Shown here: one piece after another, positions 1 to 6,202 of the stretch
Numbering within the stretch: position 1 is the first letter of the stretch
Layout of the letters: every line of letters begins with the position of its first letter
NCBI GenBank assembly: GCA_003141795.1
Contig: PLNO01000091.1
Location: 1-9,428 of the forward strand
Origin: Spirochaetaceae bacterium
GTDB lineage: Bacteria; Spirochaetota; Spirochaetia; SZUA-6; Fen-1364
Length of the DNA: 9,428 nucleotides
Reading direction: 5' to 3'
The notes under the pieces: generated by a model
The model's input: only the letters and a program-made list of their open reading frames with translations
Told to the model about the DNA's origin: nothing
The model's database searches: none
Program-made: the position numbers and the translations under genes

Positions 1-476
1 TCGGTCTCCGACACGATGAACTGCTCACCCTGCAGGTCCTTGCGCACCTTCTCGATCTGCACGAGCTCGTTCGCCCTGTTGAGCGGCAGCCTGATCATGC
101 GCGACTTCTCGCAGATCGCCTTGAGGATGGCTTGGCGGATCCACCACACGGCGTAGGAGATGAAGTGGTAGCCCTTCTCCACGTCGAAACGTTCGATCGC
201 GTTCATGAGGCCGATGTTGCCTTCGCTGATGAGGTCCGCGAGCGGCAGGCCCTGGTTCTGATACTTCTTGGCCACGTTCACCACGAACCGCAGGTTCGCC
301 CGGATGAGCTTTTCCTTGGCGCTCTGGTCGTTCTTGGCGGCCCGTCGCGCAAGCTTTTCCTCTTCCTCCCGGGTGAGGAGCGGAATCTTGTTGATCTCTT
401 TCAGGTAAAGGGAAAGGATGTTTTCATCTGCTCTGGAAGTCTTCTTCTCTTTTTCGACCATTACCGCAGTGCTCAT
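1..476 (-). CDS. RNA polymerase sigma-70 family factor (RpoD/RpoS-like), N-terminal part, truncated by window edge
   Basis: This sigma factor directs RNA polymerase core to promoters. The 158 visible codons start at ATG 476, with AGAGGTG about 5 nt upstream as ribosome binding site. A lysine-rich N-terminus (residues 1-15) leads straight into region 1.2 (about 16-50, DENILSLYLKEINKIPLLTREEEE). Region 2 (about 53-122) contains the core-binding stretch RANLRFVVNVAKKYQNQGLPLADLI (seen as RFVVNVAKKY at 63-72), DLISEGNIGL (81-90) and the -10 recognition/melting helix SYAVWWIRQAI (107-117). Region 3 begins at SRMIRLPLNR (125-134). There is no region 1.1, so this is a group-2 or short primary-like sigma rather than a full RpoD. 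Which one cannot be settled without region 4, which is outside the window. The TPR/SEC-C gene lies upstream on the same strand, 168 bp away. The gap carries promoter candidates and three palindromes, suggesting that this sigma gene is itself regulated. Family assignment is very sure; the exact subgroup is not. Confidence 0.95.
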   Translation of the reverse strand, partial: MSTAVMVEKEKKTSRADENILSLYLKEINKIPLLTREEEEKLARRAAKNDQSAKEKLIRANLRFVVNVAKKYQNQGLPLADLISEGNIGLMNAIERFDVEKGYHFISYAVWWIRQAILKAICEKSRMIRLPLNRANELVQIEKVRKDLQGEQFIVSET

Positions 477-557
477 AGTCACCTCTCGCCATAGTATTAG
501 CAAAGAGCGTGCCATCAACCGCATTGGGCCTCATTCCAATTACTTGTGAGATATGAG

Positions 558-608
558 ATTAAAATGCGAAAAAAACCATTGTCTATAGACTTTTGGAAAG
601 AGTGTCAA
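558..608 (-). promoter_or_regulatory. Overlapping promoter candidates for the sigma factor gene
   Basis: Reading the minus strand, TTGACA (608-603) is followed after a short 15-nt spacer by TATAGA (587-582). A second, better-spaced candidate is TAGACA (585-580), 16 nt, then TTTAAT (563-558), each hexamer matching consensus at five of six positions. The second would give a leader of roughly 75 nt before ATG 476. Both sit in an AT-rich island inside otherwise GC-rich DNA. The assignments rest on consensus matching only. Confidence 0.5.
581..590. promoter_or_regulatory. Perfect 10-bp palindrome GTCTATAGAC
   Basis: This is a perfect self-complementary sequence. It covers the -10 hexamer of one candidate sigma-gene promoter and most of the -35 hexamer of the other. 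A dimeric repressor bound here would block both. The protein that might bind is unknown. Confidence 0.4.
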
Positions 609-616
609 TTTGACAC
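602..616. promoter_or_regulatory. Perfect inverted repeat GTGTCAA-T-TTGACAC
   Basis: Two 7-bp arms flank a single central T with no mismatch. The left arm contains the minus-strand -35 hexamer TTGACA (608-603). This is the form of an operator for a small dimeric helix-turn-helix regulator. It may partly reflect a -35 box next to its mirror image by chance. No regulator family is claimed. Confidence 0.45.
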
Positions 617-630
617 AAGTTGGCAGAAAC

Positions 631-644
631 TTCACAATTGTGAA
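631..644. promoter_or_regulatory. Perfect 14-bp palindrome TTCACAATTGTGAA
   Basis: This palindrome lies directly after the stop codon of the TPR/SEC-C gene (645-647) and upstream of the -35 candidates for the sigma gene. Its weak AT-rich stem and lack of a following T tract on the minus strand argue against an intrinsic terminator. The position fits an upstream activator or repressor site. Assignment as a binding site is inferred from symmetry alone. Confidence 0.4.
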
Positions 645-1325
645 TCAAAACACTCCACTTAGAAGCTCTTCCCTGCCAGGGATCCGGCCGCAGCAGAGGA
701 AATAGGGCAGACCCGAGCCGCATGAGCAGCGGTCGTTCAGCTCAACCTTCTGCTTGGACTGGAAGTTCACCGCGATCACCGGTCCGTTCGCATGCGGTTC
801 TGCCAGTACAATGCTGGGAAAAACGATGCGCACCTCGCGGAAAGCTTCCAGTTTCTCACAGCTCGTCTTTCCCCCAAGTGTCCCTGAAAGGGAGAGATCG
901 ATCCAGGAGTCACGCACGAGATCCCTGATCATGTCCTGCTCCGCAAGGGTCGAAAAGACCCGCTTGTTCTTGCAGAGGAGGTAGCGCGCTATCTGAATGG
1001 AGGAGAACGCCTGCCAGTCGTCCCCCTCGGCCGACGCCTGCCGATCCATGCCGTAACAGTTCGTGAACCGCGACAGCATTCTCCGCATGTGGCCGCGCTT
1101 GTTGAGCCGCAGGCACGCCGTCCAGCTCTTGATTGCCGACTGCGGGTAGCCGACCCGGCGCAACGCGATGCCCAGGTAGAAGCAGATCTGATACAGCCCG
1201 CGAGTATCCGATGTGGGACAATCGTCCAGCGCCTTCTGAAGGGACTTCACGGCTTCCCCCGGCCTGTGTCGGGAGAGAGCGAGGAGTCCGGATCGGAAAT
1301 TCGGCGCCCACGACGATGTTAACAT
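645..1325 (-). CDS. TPR-repeat protein with C-terminal SEC-C zinc-binding motif
   Basis: This 226-residue cytoplasmic protein has no signal peptide or membrane segment. Residues about 9-38 and 43-76 look like two TPR helical hairpins (NFRSGLLALSRHRPGEAVKSL, then LGIALRRVGYPQSAIKSW). The middle, about 100-190, is not recognised. Residues 199-213 (RCSCGSGLPYFLCCG) match the SEC-C motif C-x-C-x8-C-C, with C200, C202, C211 and C212 as zinc ligands. SEC-C tails occur on SecA and on many small proteins, where they bind zinc and mediate contacts, for example with SecB or ribosomes in the SecA case. The target here is unknown. The start is ATG 1325: an in-frame TAA lies two codons upstream, so no longer protein is possible. 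The ribosome binding site is weak (GGAG about 14 nt away). A poor promoter match, TTGCCG-17 nt-TACTTT, lies at 1362-1334. The gene is divergent from groES and upstream of the sigma factor on the same strand. Confidence 0.85.
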   Translation of the reverse strand: MLTSSWAPNFRSGLLALSRHRPGEAVKSLQKALDDCPTSDTRGLYQICFYLGIALRRVGYPQSAIKSWTACLRLNKRGHMRRMLSRFTNCYGMDRQASAEGDDWQAFSSIQIARYLLCKNKRVFSTLAEQDMIRDLVRDSWIDLSLSGTLGGKTSCEKLEAFREVRIVFPSIVLAEPHANGPVIAVNFQSKQKVELNDRCSCGSGLPYFLCCGRIPGREELLSGVF

Positions 1326-1389
1326 CTCTTAATAAAGTACTCCAAGCCGACCGGAGCGGCAAGAGCGGCGTCAGACGCGAAAGAAGTCC

Positions 1390-1419
1390 TTGACGCTCCC
1401 GTGGCTGTTTGGCTATATT
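1390..1419 (+). promoter_or_regulatory. Sigma-70-type promoter of groES
   Basis: TTGACG (1390-1395) is followed by an 18-nt spacer and TATATT (1414-1419); each hexamer has five of six consensus bases. Transcription would start near 1426, giving a leader of about 65 nt. I looked for the HrcA operator CIRCE (TTAGCACTC-N9-GAGTGCTAA) from here to the groES start and did not find it. Heat control, if any, would therefore act some other way. Confidence 0.65.
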
Positions 1420-1491
1420 GATATGAAATCACCGTCAGACAATGGTGCGTTGGCGCTAATTCTAGAAACATGTAAGGGAGGAACACTAGAC

Positions 1492-1758
1492 ATGAAGATC
1501 ACACCGCTCGGAGATCGCATAGTGGTGAAGATGGTGGAGTCCGAAACCAAAACGGCGGGCGGGATCCTCATCCCTCAGACTGCGCAGGAAAAAACCCAGG
1601 AAGGGATCGTCCTTGCAATCGGCGACGATGAGGCTATCAAAGTGAAGGCCAAAGACAGGGTTATTTACGACAAGTACGCCGGAACGACGATCAAGGTCGG
1701 TGGTGAGGAACAGCTCATCCTGAAGGCTGCGGACGTCCTGGCAAAGATAGCTGACTAA
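1492..1758 (+). CDS. groES: Co-chaperonin GroES (10 kDa chaperonin)
   Basis: GroES forms the heptameric lid of the GroEL folding chamber in the cytoplasm. The 88-residue protein opens with [13 protein letters not shown]. Its mobile loop, about residues 16-34, carries the GroEL-binding hydrophobic triplet in GGILIP (23-28), followed by AQEKTQEG (31-38). VIYDKYAGT (58-66) is the other family signature. It is shorter than E. coli GroES (97 residues) because the roof-loop region around GDDEAIKV (44-51) is reduced, as in Treponema GroES. The start is ATG 1492, with AAGGGAGG at 1474-1481, a strong ribosome binding site 10 nt away. An in-frame TTG at 1390 would extend the protein but lies in the promoter -35 box and adds residues foreign to the family. 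No groEL follows; an intrinsic terminator ends the unit. The orphan arrangement is usual in spirochaetes. Confidence 0.97.
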   Translation: MKITPLGDRIVVKMVESETKTAGGILIPQTAQEKTQEGIVLAIGDDEAIKVKAKDRVIYDKYAGTTIKVGGEEQLILKAADVLAKIAD

Positions 1759-1781
1759 AAGAACCAGCTATTTCGTTCCAG

Positions 1782-1818
1782 GGGAAGGAGATGTCGAAAC
1801 GTCTCCTTCCCTTTTTTT
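1782..1818 (+). terminator. Intrinsic terminator after groES
   Basis: The stem pairs 1782-1793 (GGGAAGGAGATG) with 1800-1811 (CGTCTCCTTCCC): twelve pairs including one G-U, loop TCGAAA, followed by seven T at 1812-1818. The structure begins 23 nt after the groES stop. The T tract overlaps the dinG stop codon on the other strand. On the minus strand the same hairpin sits directly after dinG but has no T tract behind it, so it may give only weak termination there. Confidence 0.92.
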
Positions 1819-4294
1819 ATTTCTTGAAGAACGCCGTCACGGCACGGAGCACTTCGGGACCTTTCGCGATACAGCGTTGCGTCGACGGCAGGCTTTCCAA
1901 AAAGACGCTTCCATACCGCTTCGTGACAACGCGTGGGTCCAGGATGAGGACGACGCCGCTGTCGTCGTGCCGGCGCATGAGCCTGCCGAAACCCTGCCGC
2001 ATCCGCACCACGGCATCCGGAAGGGAGAGCTCCGCAAAGGAGTTGCCTCCGTTCATCTCTATCGCCGTCATGCGAGCCTTCAGGATCGGCTCCGAAGGCA
2101 CCCTGAAGGGAAGCCGACAGAGGATGACCACCTGCAACGTCTCCCCCGGCGCATCCACACCCTCCCAGAACGAGTCAGTCGCGAAGAGAACGCTCGAGCG
2201 CTCCGCGCGAAAAGCATCCAGCAGACGGGTACGGTCGTCGTCGCCCTGCTTGAGGAGCCTGATGCCGGCCCGTGCGAGCTCGGGCTGCACGGCTGCGTAC
2301 ACGTCGCGCAGGAGGCTGTACGAGGTAAAGAGAACGAGCCCCGCGCCATGGCTTGCAAGGAGCGTCTTCGTGATGAAGGTGGCAAGGTAGGCACGGTGAT
2401 CGGATGAATCGGGCGCCGGGGCATCCGTGGGCACGCCGAGGAGCACCTGTTCGCGGTAGTTGAACGGCGATGGGAATGTCGTGAAGACGGGCTCCCTGTC
2501 GATGTCGTTGTCCAGTCCGATCCTGCCTGCCCAGAAGGAGAAGCTCCCCGCGACTGTCAGCGTGGCTGAAGTGAACACCGCGGTCTTGATGGGCTCGAAA
2601 ACCGCCTCCCGCATGAGCGGACCGATGGAAAGCGGCGTGATGACCAGCCGCACCGCCCTGTCCTTCTCCTCGGACCTGCCGCGATTGCTCCGCAGTGCTT
2701 CAAGCCAGAAGATGTCGTTCCCCCCCGCCTCTTCGTTGCGGAACCTGTCGCAGATGTCGGCGATCCCCGAAAGCCGCGACAACTGCACCCGGCAATCCCA
2801 GACGACGTTCTCCTGGAGGGAGTCCGACATCCTGGGATCCGGCGCCGTTGCCGCGTCGATCTTCTCGAATATCTCCGCGAAAGCTTCCGAGAGCTCCCGA
2901 ATCGCGAACGACAGGTTCCCCAGGCCCACCGAAGAGGCCTCGTGGAACCGTGGCTGCGCGGTGCCGTCCAGGAGCAGCGAACCCTCGTCACCCAGCAGCC
3001 CGATGATGGCCGCATCCAGCTCTTCCGACCGGTCCTGGACCGCCTGGATGAGCTCCGGCACGCGCTTGCTCAAGCTGCTCGTGCCCAGCGCCCGGGCGAT
3101 GGCGGGGAAATGCCCCGTCACCCTTCCCCGCCGCCGCCTGTACAGCCGGCCGAGGAACCGAAGGATCATGAAGCGGGAGAAGCTCTGGGAGAAAAAGGAC
3201 GTGGCGGCCTTTTCCACGTTGTGCGCCTCGTCGAAGATCACGCGACGAAACGGGGGCAGGACGGCCGGATCGTCGAACCCCGAGCCCGCCATGCGGAAGG
3301 CGAGGTCCGCGAACAGCAGGTGATGATTGGCGATGAGGATCTTCGCCGCCGAGGCTTCGCGGCGCGCCTTCAGGATGAAGCACCCTTCCCTGTGGCTGCA
3401 GCGCAGCCCCAGGCACGTGTCGGCCTCTGAGCAGACCTTCGACCAGGTTTCCTCCGGCGGGTAGAAGGAGAGGTCGGTGCGGCTGCCCGTCTCCGTGGTG
3501 CGGGACCATTCCTTGATGGAGAGGAGGTCCTCATCCTGCTCCTCGAAGAGGCCCATTTCCTCCAGCGCTTCGTTCAGCCTGTGGATGCAGAGGTAGTTGC
3601 CACGCCCTTTCACGAGCACGACCTTGGGGTCCTCGCCGAGGACTTTCTTCACCAGGGGGATGTCTTTCTCTATGAGCTGCTGCTGAAGGTTGATCGTGTT
3701 CGTGGAAATGACCACCCGCTCACCGTTCTGCACCGCCCATGCCGCGGCCGGGAGCAGGTACGCGAGGGATTTCCCGACCCCCGTGCCGGCTTCCACGGCG
3801 CAGAGCTCCTCGTTGTTGAAAGCCCGGCAGACCTGGCGCAACATGCCCACCTGACTCTCCCGCTCCTCGAACTGGGAATAGATGCGGCTGAGAGCGCCGC
3901 CAGGGCCGAGGTCGGCGGCAAGCGAGTCCTCGTCCAGCGGCGTGATCTCGCGCGCTTCGACCGGCTCGGCCACGACGTATATTTCCTCCACGTCGTTGTC
4001 AACGATATAGAAACCGACGCCCTGGTTGCCCAGGCGCGCGGCAATGCCGAGATCAGCGCTGGACGGTCTGACCCCACCGGAGGGGTGGTTATGAAGTATG
4101 GCGTCCCCACCCTCGATGTGCGGCGATAGCACGGGGACGGCTTCCTCATTGCCGCGCGCGCCCACGACCACCGAGGCCACCTTCCCGTCCTCTCCCATGC
4201 TGCCGACGAAGAACACCTCGTTGCCGCCAGCCTCCGAGATGGCCTCCCGGATCTCCTTGATCGCCTCAGGCGTGAGGCGCTGCTCAGCCCTCAC
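1817..4294 (-). CDS. dinG: DinG/XPD-family ATP-dependent DNA helicase with N-terminal JAB (JAMM) domain
   Basis: This is a predicted 5'-3' superfamily-2 iron-sulphur helicase of 825 residues, of the kind that unwinds D-loops, R-loops and damaged DNA. Residues about 9-115 form a RadC/JAB-type domain: H68-x-H70-P-S-G, seven residues after H70 comes S78, then D81, the full JAMM metal pattern, with E26 as likely catalytic glutamate. The helicase follows: Walker A EAGTGVGKS (168-176); iron-sulphur cysteines C236 (in GRGNYLCIHRL), C294, C299 and C305, with the 5- and 6-residue spacings of E. coli DinG; DEAH box 355-358; TSATL (575-579); motif V FATDSFWEGVDAPG (704-717); motif VI QGFGRLMRR (767-775). 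The start is GTG 4294, inside the end of the phosphorylase gene (11-bp overlap), with GGGAGG eight nt upstream, so translation is probably coupled. There is no other start before residue 33. Bacillus-type DinG carries a DnaQ-like exonuclease at the N-terminus instead. Helicase identity is very sure; peptidase activity of the JAB part is inference. Confidence 0.95.
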   Translation of the reverse strand: MRAEQRLTPEAIKEIREAISEAGGNEVFFVGSMGEDGKVASVVVGARGNEEAVPVLSPHIEGGDAILHNHPSGGVRPSSADLGIAARLGNQGVGFYIVDNDVEEIYVVAEPVEAREITPLDEDSLAADLGPGGALSRIYSQFEERESQVGMLRQVCRAFNNEELCAVEAGTGVGKSLAYLLPAAAWAVQNGERVVISTNTINLQQQLIEKDIPLVKKVLGEDPKVVLVKGRGNYLCIHRLNEALEEMGLFEEQDEDLLSIKEWSRTTETGSRTDLSFYPPEETWSKVCSEADTCLGLRCSHREGCFILKARREASAAKILIANHHLLFADLAFRMAGSGFDDPAVLPPFRRVIFDEAHNVEKAATSFFSQSFSRFMILRFLGRLYRRRRGRVTGHFPAIARALGTSSLSKRVPELIQAVQDRSEELDAAIIGLLGDEGSLLLDGTAQPRFHEASSVGLGNLSFAIRELSEAFAEIFEKIDAATAPDPRMSDSLQENVVWDCRVQLSRLSGIADICDRFRNEEAGGNDIFWLEALRSNRGRSEEKDRAVRLVITPLSIGPLMREAVFEPIKTAVFTSATLTVAGSFSFWAGRIGLDNDIDREPVFTTFPSPFNYREQVLLGVPTDAPAPDSSDHRAYLATFITKTLLASHGAGLVLFTSYSLLRDVYAAVQPELARAGIRLLKQGDDDRTRLLDAFRAERSSVLFATDSFWEGVDAPGETLQVVILCRLPFRVPSEPILKARMTAIEMNGGNSFAELSLPDAVVRMRQGFGRLMRRHDDSGVVLILDPRVVTKRYGSVFLESLPSTQRCIAKGPEVLRAVTAFFKK

Positions 4295-5102
4295 CCAGCA
4301 TGCCTCCCAGGCGCAGCACGAGCGCCGTGAGAAGGCTCACGAAGCGCGGACCCGCCTCCTTGCCCCGCTGGATCACCTCCGCGTGGTTCAGCGGCTGGTC
4401 GAGGATACCGGCTGCCATGTTCGTCACGCAGGAGATGCCCAGGACGCGCATCCCCAGGTAGGAGGCGACGATGACTTCGGGCACGGTGGACATCCCGACG
4501 AGGTCTGCACCGATTGCGGCAAGCATCCCGATCTCCGCCGGCGTCTCGTACGACGGACCCGAGAATGCAGCGTACACCCCTTCCTTCAGTGGAACCGCGG
4601 AGGCCTCCTGGGCGGTGCGCCGGATCGTCGGGTCGTACGCCGAGGACATGTCGGGAAACCGGGGGCCCTGCGGCGGGTTCGGCCCGCGCAGAGGATTGAC
4701 GCCCATGAGGTTGATGTGGTCGCGGATGAGAACGAGATCGCCGGGGGAATAGCCCCTGTTCACGCCGCCCGCCGCATTCGTGACGATCAGCGTCTTTACG
4801 CCGAGCCTCTGCAGCACGAATACGGGGAGCACGACGTCGTCGATGGGGTGCCCTTCGTAGAAGTGGATGCGCCCCGCCATGACCACTACTGACTTTCCTA
4901 CCTTGAACAGACCCGAGTGCCCCTGGACTGTCGGACGCGGGAAACCCGGCAGGGAGGAAAACGGGATTTCCACGCCCGCCACCCCGCCGACGAAATCCCC
5001 CAGCCCCGAACCGAGGATGATGCCGATGGAGGGGGCCCGGTCACGGACCGCGGCGAACCCGGACCATGCGTCATCCAGTTTCCGGGAAAATCCTTCTTGC
5101 AT
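4284..5102 (-). CDS. punA: Purine nucleoside phosphorylase, trimeric (inosine/guanosine type)
   Basis: This cytoplasmic salvage enzyme cleaves purine (deoxy)nucleosides with phosphate to free base and (deoxy)ribose-1-phosphate. The 272-residue length and motifs fit the trimeric class: GSGLG (31-35) with phosphate-binding S32, QGHSG (60-64), GRIHFYEG (77-84) with R78 and H80, TNAAGG (108-113), GPSYETPAEI (182-191), VGMSTVPEV (202-210) with S205, and TNMAAG (227-232). By alignment from memory to human PNP, Y185-E186 match F200-E201, N228 matches N243 and H240 matches H257. The asparagine points to 6-oxopurines (inosine, guanosine, possibly xanthosine) rather than adenosine. ATG 5102 follows GGAGG four nt upstream, which overlaps the stop of the preceding gene; the gap is 9 nt. 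It is the middle gene of a three-gene operon with the ketopantoate-reductase-like gene and dinG. Confidence 0.96.
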   Translation of the reverse strand: MQEGFSRKLDDAWSGFAAVRDRAPSIGIILGSGLGDFVGGVAGVEIPFSSLPGFPRPTVQGHSGLFKVGKSVVVMAGRIHFYEGHPIDDVVLPVFVLQRLGVKTLIVTNAAGGVNRGYSPGDLVLIRDHINLMGVNPLRGPNPPQGPRFPDMSSAYDPTIRRTAQEASAVPLKEGVYAAFSGPSYETPAEIGMLAAIGADLVGMSTVPEVIVASYLGMRVLGISCVTNMAAGILDQPLNHAEVIQRGKEAGPRFVSLLTALVLRLGGMLGEG

Positions 5103-5111
5103 GCCGCCTCC

Positions 5112-6083
5112 TCAGGCCAGAGCCTTCAGCAGCTCGGCAGGATCGCGGTAGAAGCCGAGCCCTGCGATCCGGCTGGCCTTCTGCAGTATCCGCCAGTTCC
5201 ACGTCAGATGGAGGCCCGCCGATGAGGCGATCTCCACCACTTTTTTGTTGAGGTACTCGGCCTCCACGGGCCGCCCCTTCAAGTAGCTCTGCAAGATACT
5301 GTTGTACGCACGGGCGGGCGTGGAGGGCGCCGCATCGAATGAGGTCGGCTTCTTCTCGATGCGCATCATGAGCTCCACGGGATCCATCACGGGGAGCGCC
5401 GCAAGCGGCATGTCGGCGCGCTCCATTGCGGCAAACCCCTCCGACAGCATGTTCACCGCCAGCTCCCGTCCGGGCGCGGAGGAGAGAAAGCACCCCAGCG
5501 TCGTATTGCACATCGCCACGGGGAGGAAGAGGAGCTGGGAGATGAGGAACGAGTTGAGGTACGGCCGCGCGTCGTCCACGGCGATGCAATGGAAGCCGAA
5601 GCTGGAAAGCTCACCGAAGATGCGTGAAAGCGGCTTGGAGCGTTCATAGACGATGAAGGGCTTCTCCGTGGTGAGCTCGACCTCCCCGTCCTGGAGCTTC
5701 ACCGCGTTCATCAGCGTGAGGCAGAGCCGCAGGCGGGCATCGGGGATGGCAAGGCGCTCGGGCTCCGACGGATCGCAGTTGAACATCGCGACGGGCGCCT
5801 CCTCGGTGCCGATGAGCCGCGCGAGGTCCGGCCGACGAACGGCGTGCAGGTGATGCCGGGCAAGGGTGATGAGGAAGGCCTGAGGGCTGCCCGACGGGTC
5901 CTCGGGGCCCTCCATGCGCGCGCCCTCCACCAGCAGCCAGCGCGAAGGCAGGACGACCCTGAGCGTCGGTGACGGGTCGGGAGGGGCTTTACGGCCCCGC
6001 AGGGAGACGTGATGTCCCTTGAGTTGGAGCAGTCCGCCCAGCAGCGTCCCGACCGCTCCGGGACCGAGCACGGTGATTTCCAT
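5112..6083 (-). CDS. Ketopantoate reductase (PanE/ApbA)-family protein lacking the catalytic lysine
   Basis: The fold is that of 2-dehydropantoate 2-reductase, the NADPH enzyme of pantothenate synthesis. Length, 323 residues, is near normal. The N-terminal Rossmann motif GPGAVG (7-12) is intact. N102 (in MFNCDPSE) matches the family asparagine N98 of E. coli PanE. The C-terminal domain keeps S262 (YNSILQ) and E274 (GRPVEAEYLN), 12 residues apart as in PanE (S244, E256), and N193 (CNTTLG) matches N184. However, the stretch that should carry catalytic K176 is hydrophobic (SFLISQLLFLPVAM, 178-191), with L185 at the aligned place, and there is no lysine at all between K150 and K244. Loss of ketopantoate reduction, or another substrate, is likely. 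The start is ATG 6083 with only a weak AGG about 6 nt upstream. It heads the operon with the phosphorylase and dinG and is divergent from the aspartate kinase gene, 117 bp apart. I leave the gene symbol blank for this reason. Confidence 0.85.
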   Translation of the reverse strand: MEITVLGPGAVGTLLGGLLQLKGHHVSLRGRKAPPDPSPTLRVVLPSRWLLVEGARMEGPEDPSGSPQAFLITLARHHLHAVRRPDLARLIGTEEAPVAMFNCDPSEPERLAIPDARLRLCLTLMNAVKLQDGEVELTTEKPFIVYERSKPLSRIFGELSSFGFHCIAVDDARPYLNSFLISQLLFLPVAMCNTTLGCFLSSAPGRELAVNMLSEGFAAMERADMPLAALPVMDPVELMMRIEKKPTSFDAAPSTPARAYNSILQSYLKGRPVEAEYLNKKVVEIASSAGLHLTWNWRILQKASRIAGLGFYRDPAELLKALA

Positions 6084-6160
6084 TGGCGCCTGTGATTATG
6101 CCGGCTTCCGCAAAAATAGCAATACGGTTGCAAGTTTATGCACCGGCCGCATATCATTTC

Positions 6161-6202
6161 TTGACATGATTTCCTCGATATGATAGTGAGTGCTCTCACT
6201 AT
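6161..6202 (+). promoter_or_regulatory. Promoter elements and inverted repeat at the aspartate kinase start
   Basis: TTGACA (6161-6166) is a perfect -35 hexamer, but the bases 17 nt on are a poor -10. TATGAT (6179-6184) is a good -10 hexamer, but only 12 nt from that -35 box. Directly behind is a perfect inverted repeat: ATAGTGAG (6183-6190), TGCT, then CTCACTAT (6195-6202), whose right arm enters the chosen start codon. It could be an operator over the transcription start or a hairpin hiding the start codon. Which hexamers are used is uncertain. Confidence 0.45.

Noticed and set aside
546..559. Tandem 7-bp near repeat GTGAGAT/ATGAGAT
   Set aside because: It is only two short, imperfect copies in AT-rich DNA; too little to call a repeat element.
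910..1362. Second minus-strand frame overlapping the TPR/SEC-C gene
   Set aside because: It is in a different frame from the SEC-C protein, lacks domains and is arginine/glycine-rich; the SEC-C frame explains the region.
1390..1491. Longer GroES starting at TTG 1390
   Set aside because: The TTG is part of the -35 hexamer, the extension is not found in the family, and a strong ribosome binding site points to ATG 1492.
2460..3323. Long open frame on the plus strand (287 codons) opposite dinG
   Set aside because: It is antisense to conserved helicase sequence, has serine- and arginine-rich composition typical of a GC-rich shadow frame, and shows no recognisable domain.
1817..4294. Link of the DinG helicase to a type IV CRISPR system (CasDinG)
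   Set aside because: There are no csf genes, spacers or repeats in the window, and the gene sits in a housekeeping operon with an N-terminal JAB domain instead.
6153..6170. Inverted repeat ATCAT-N8-ATGAT around the TTGACA box
   Set aside because: Five-base arms are common by chance in this AT-rich gap; the 8-bp repeat beside it is the stronger candidate.
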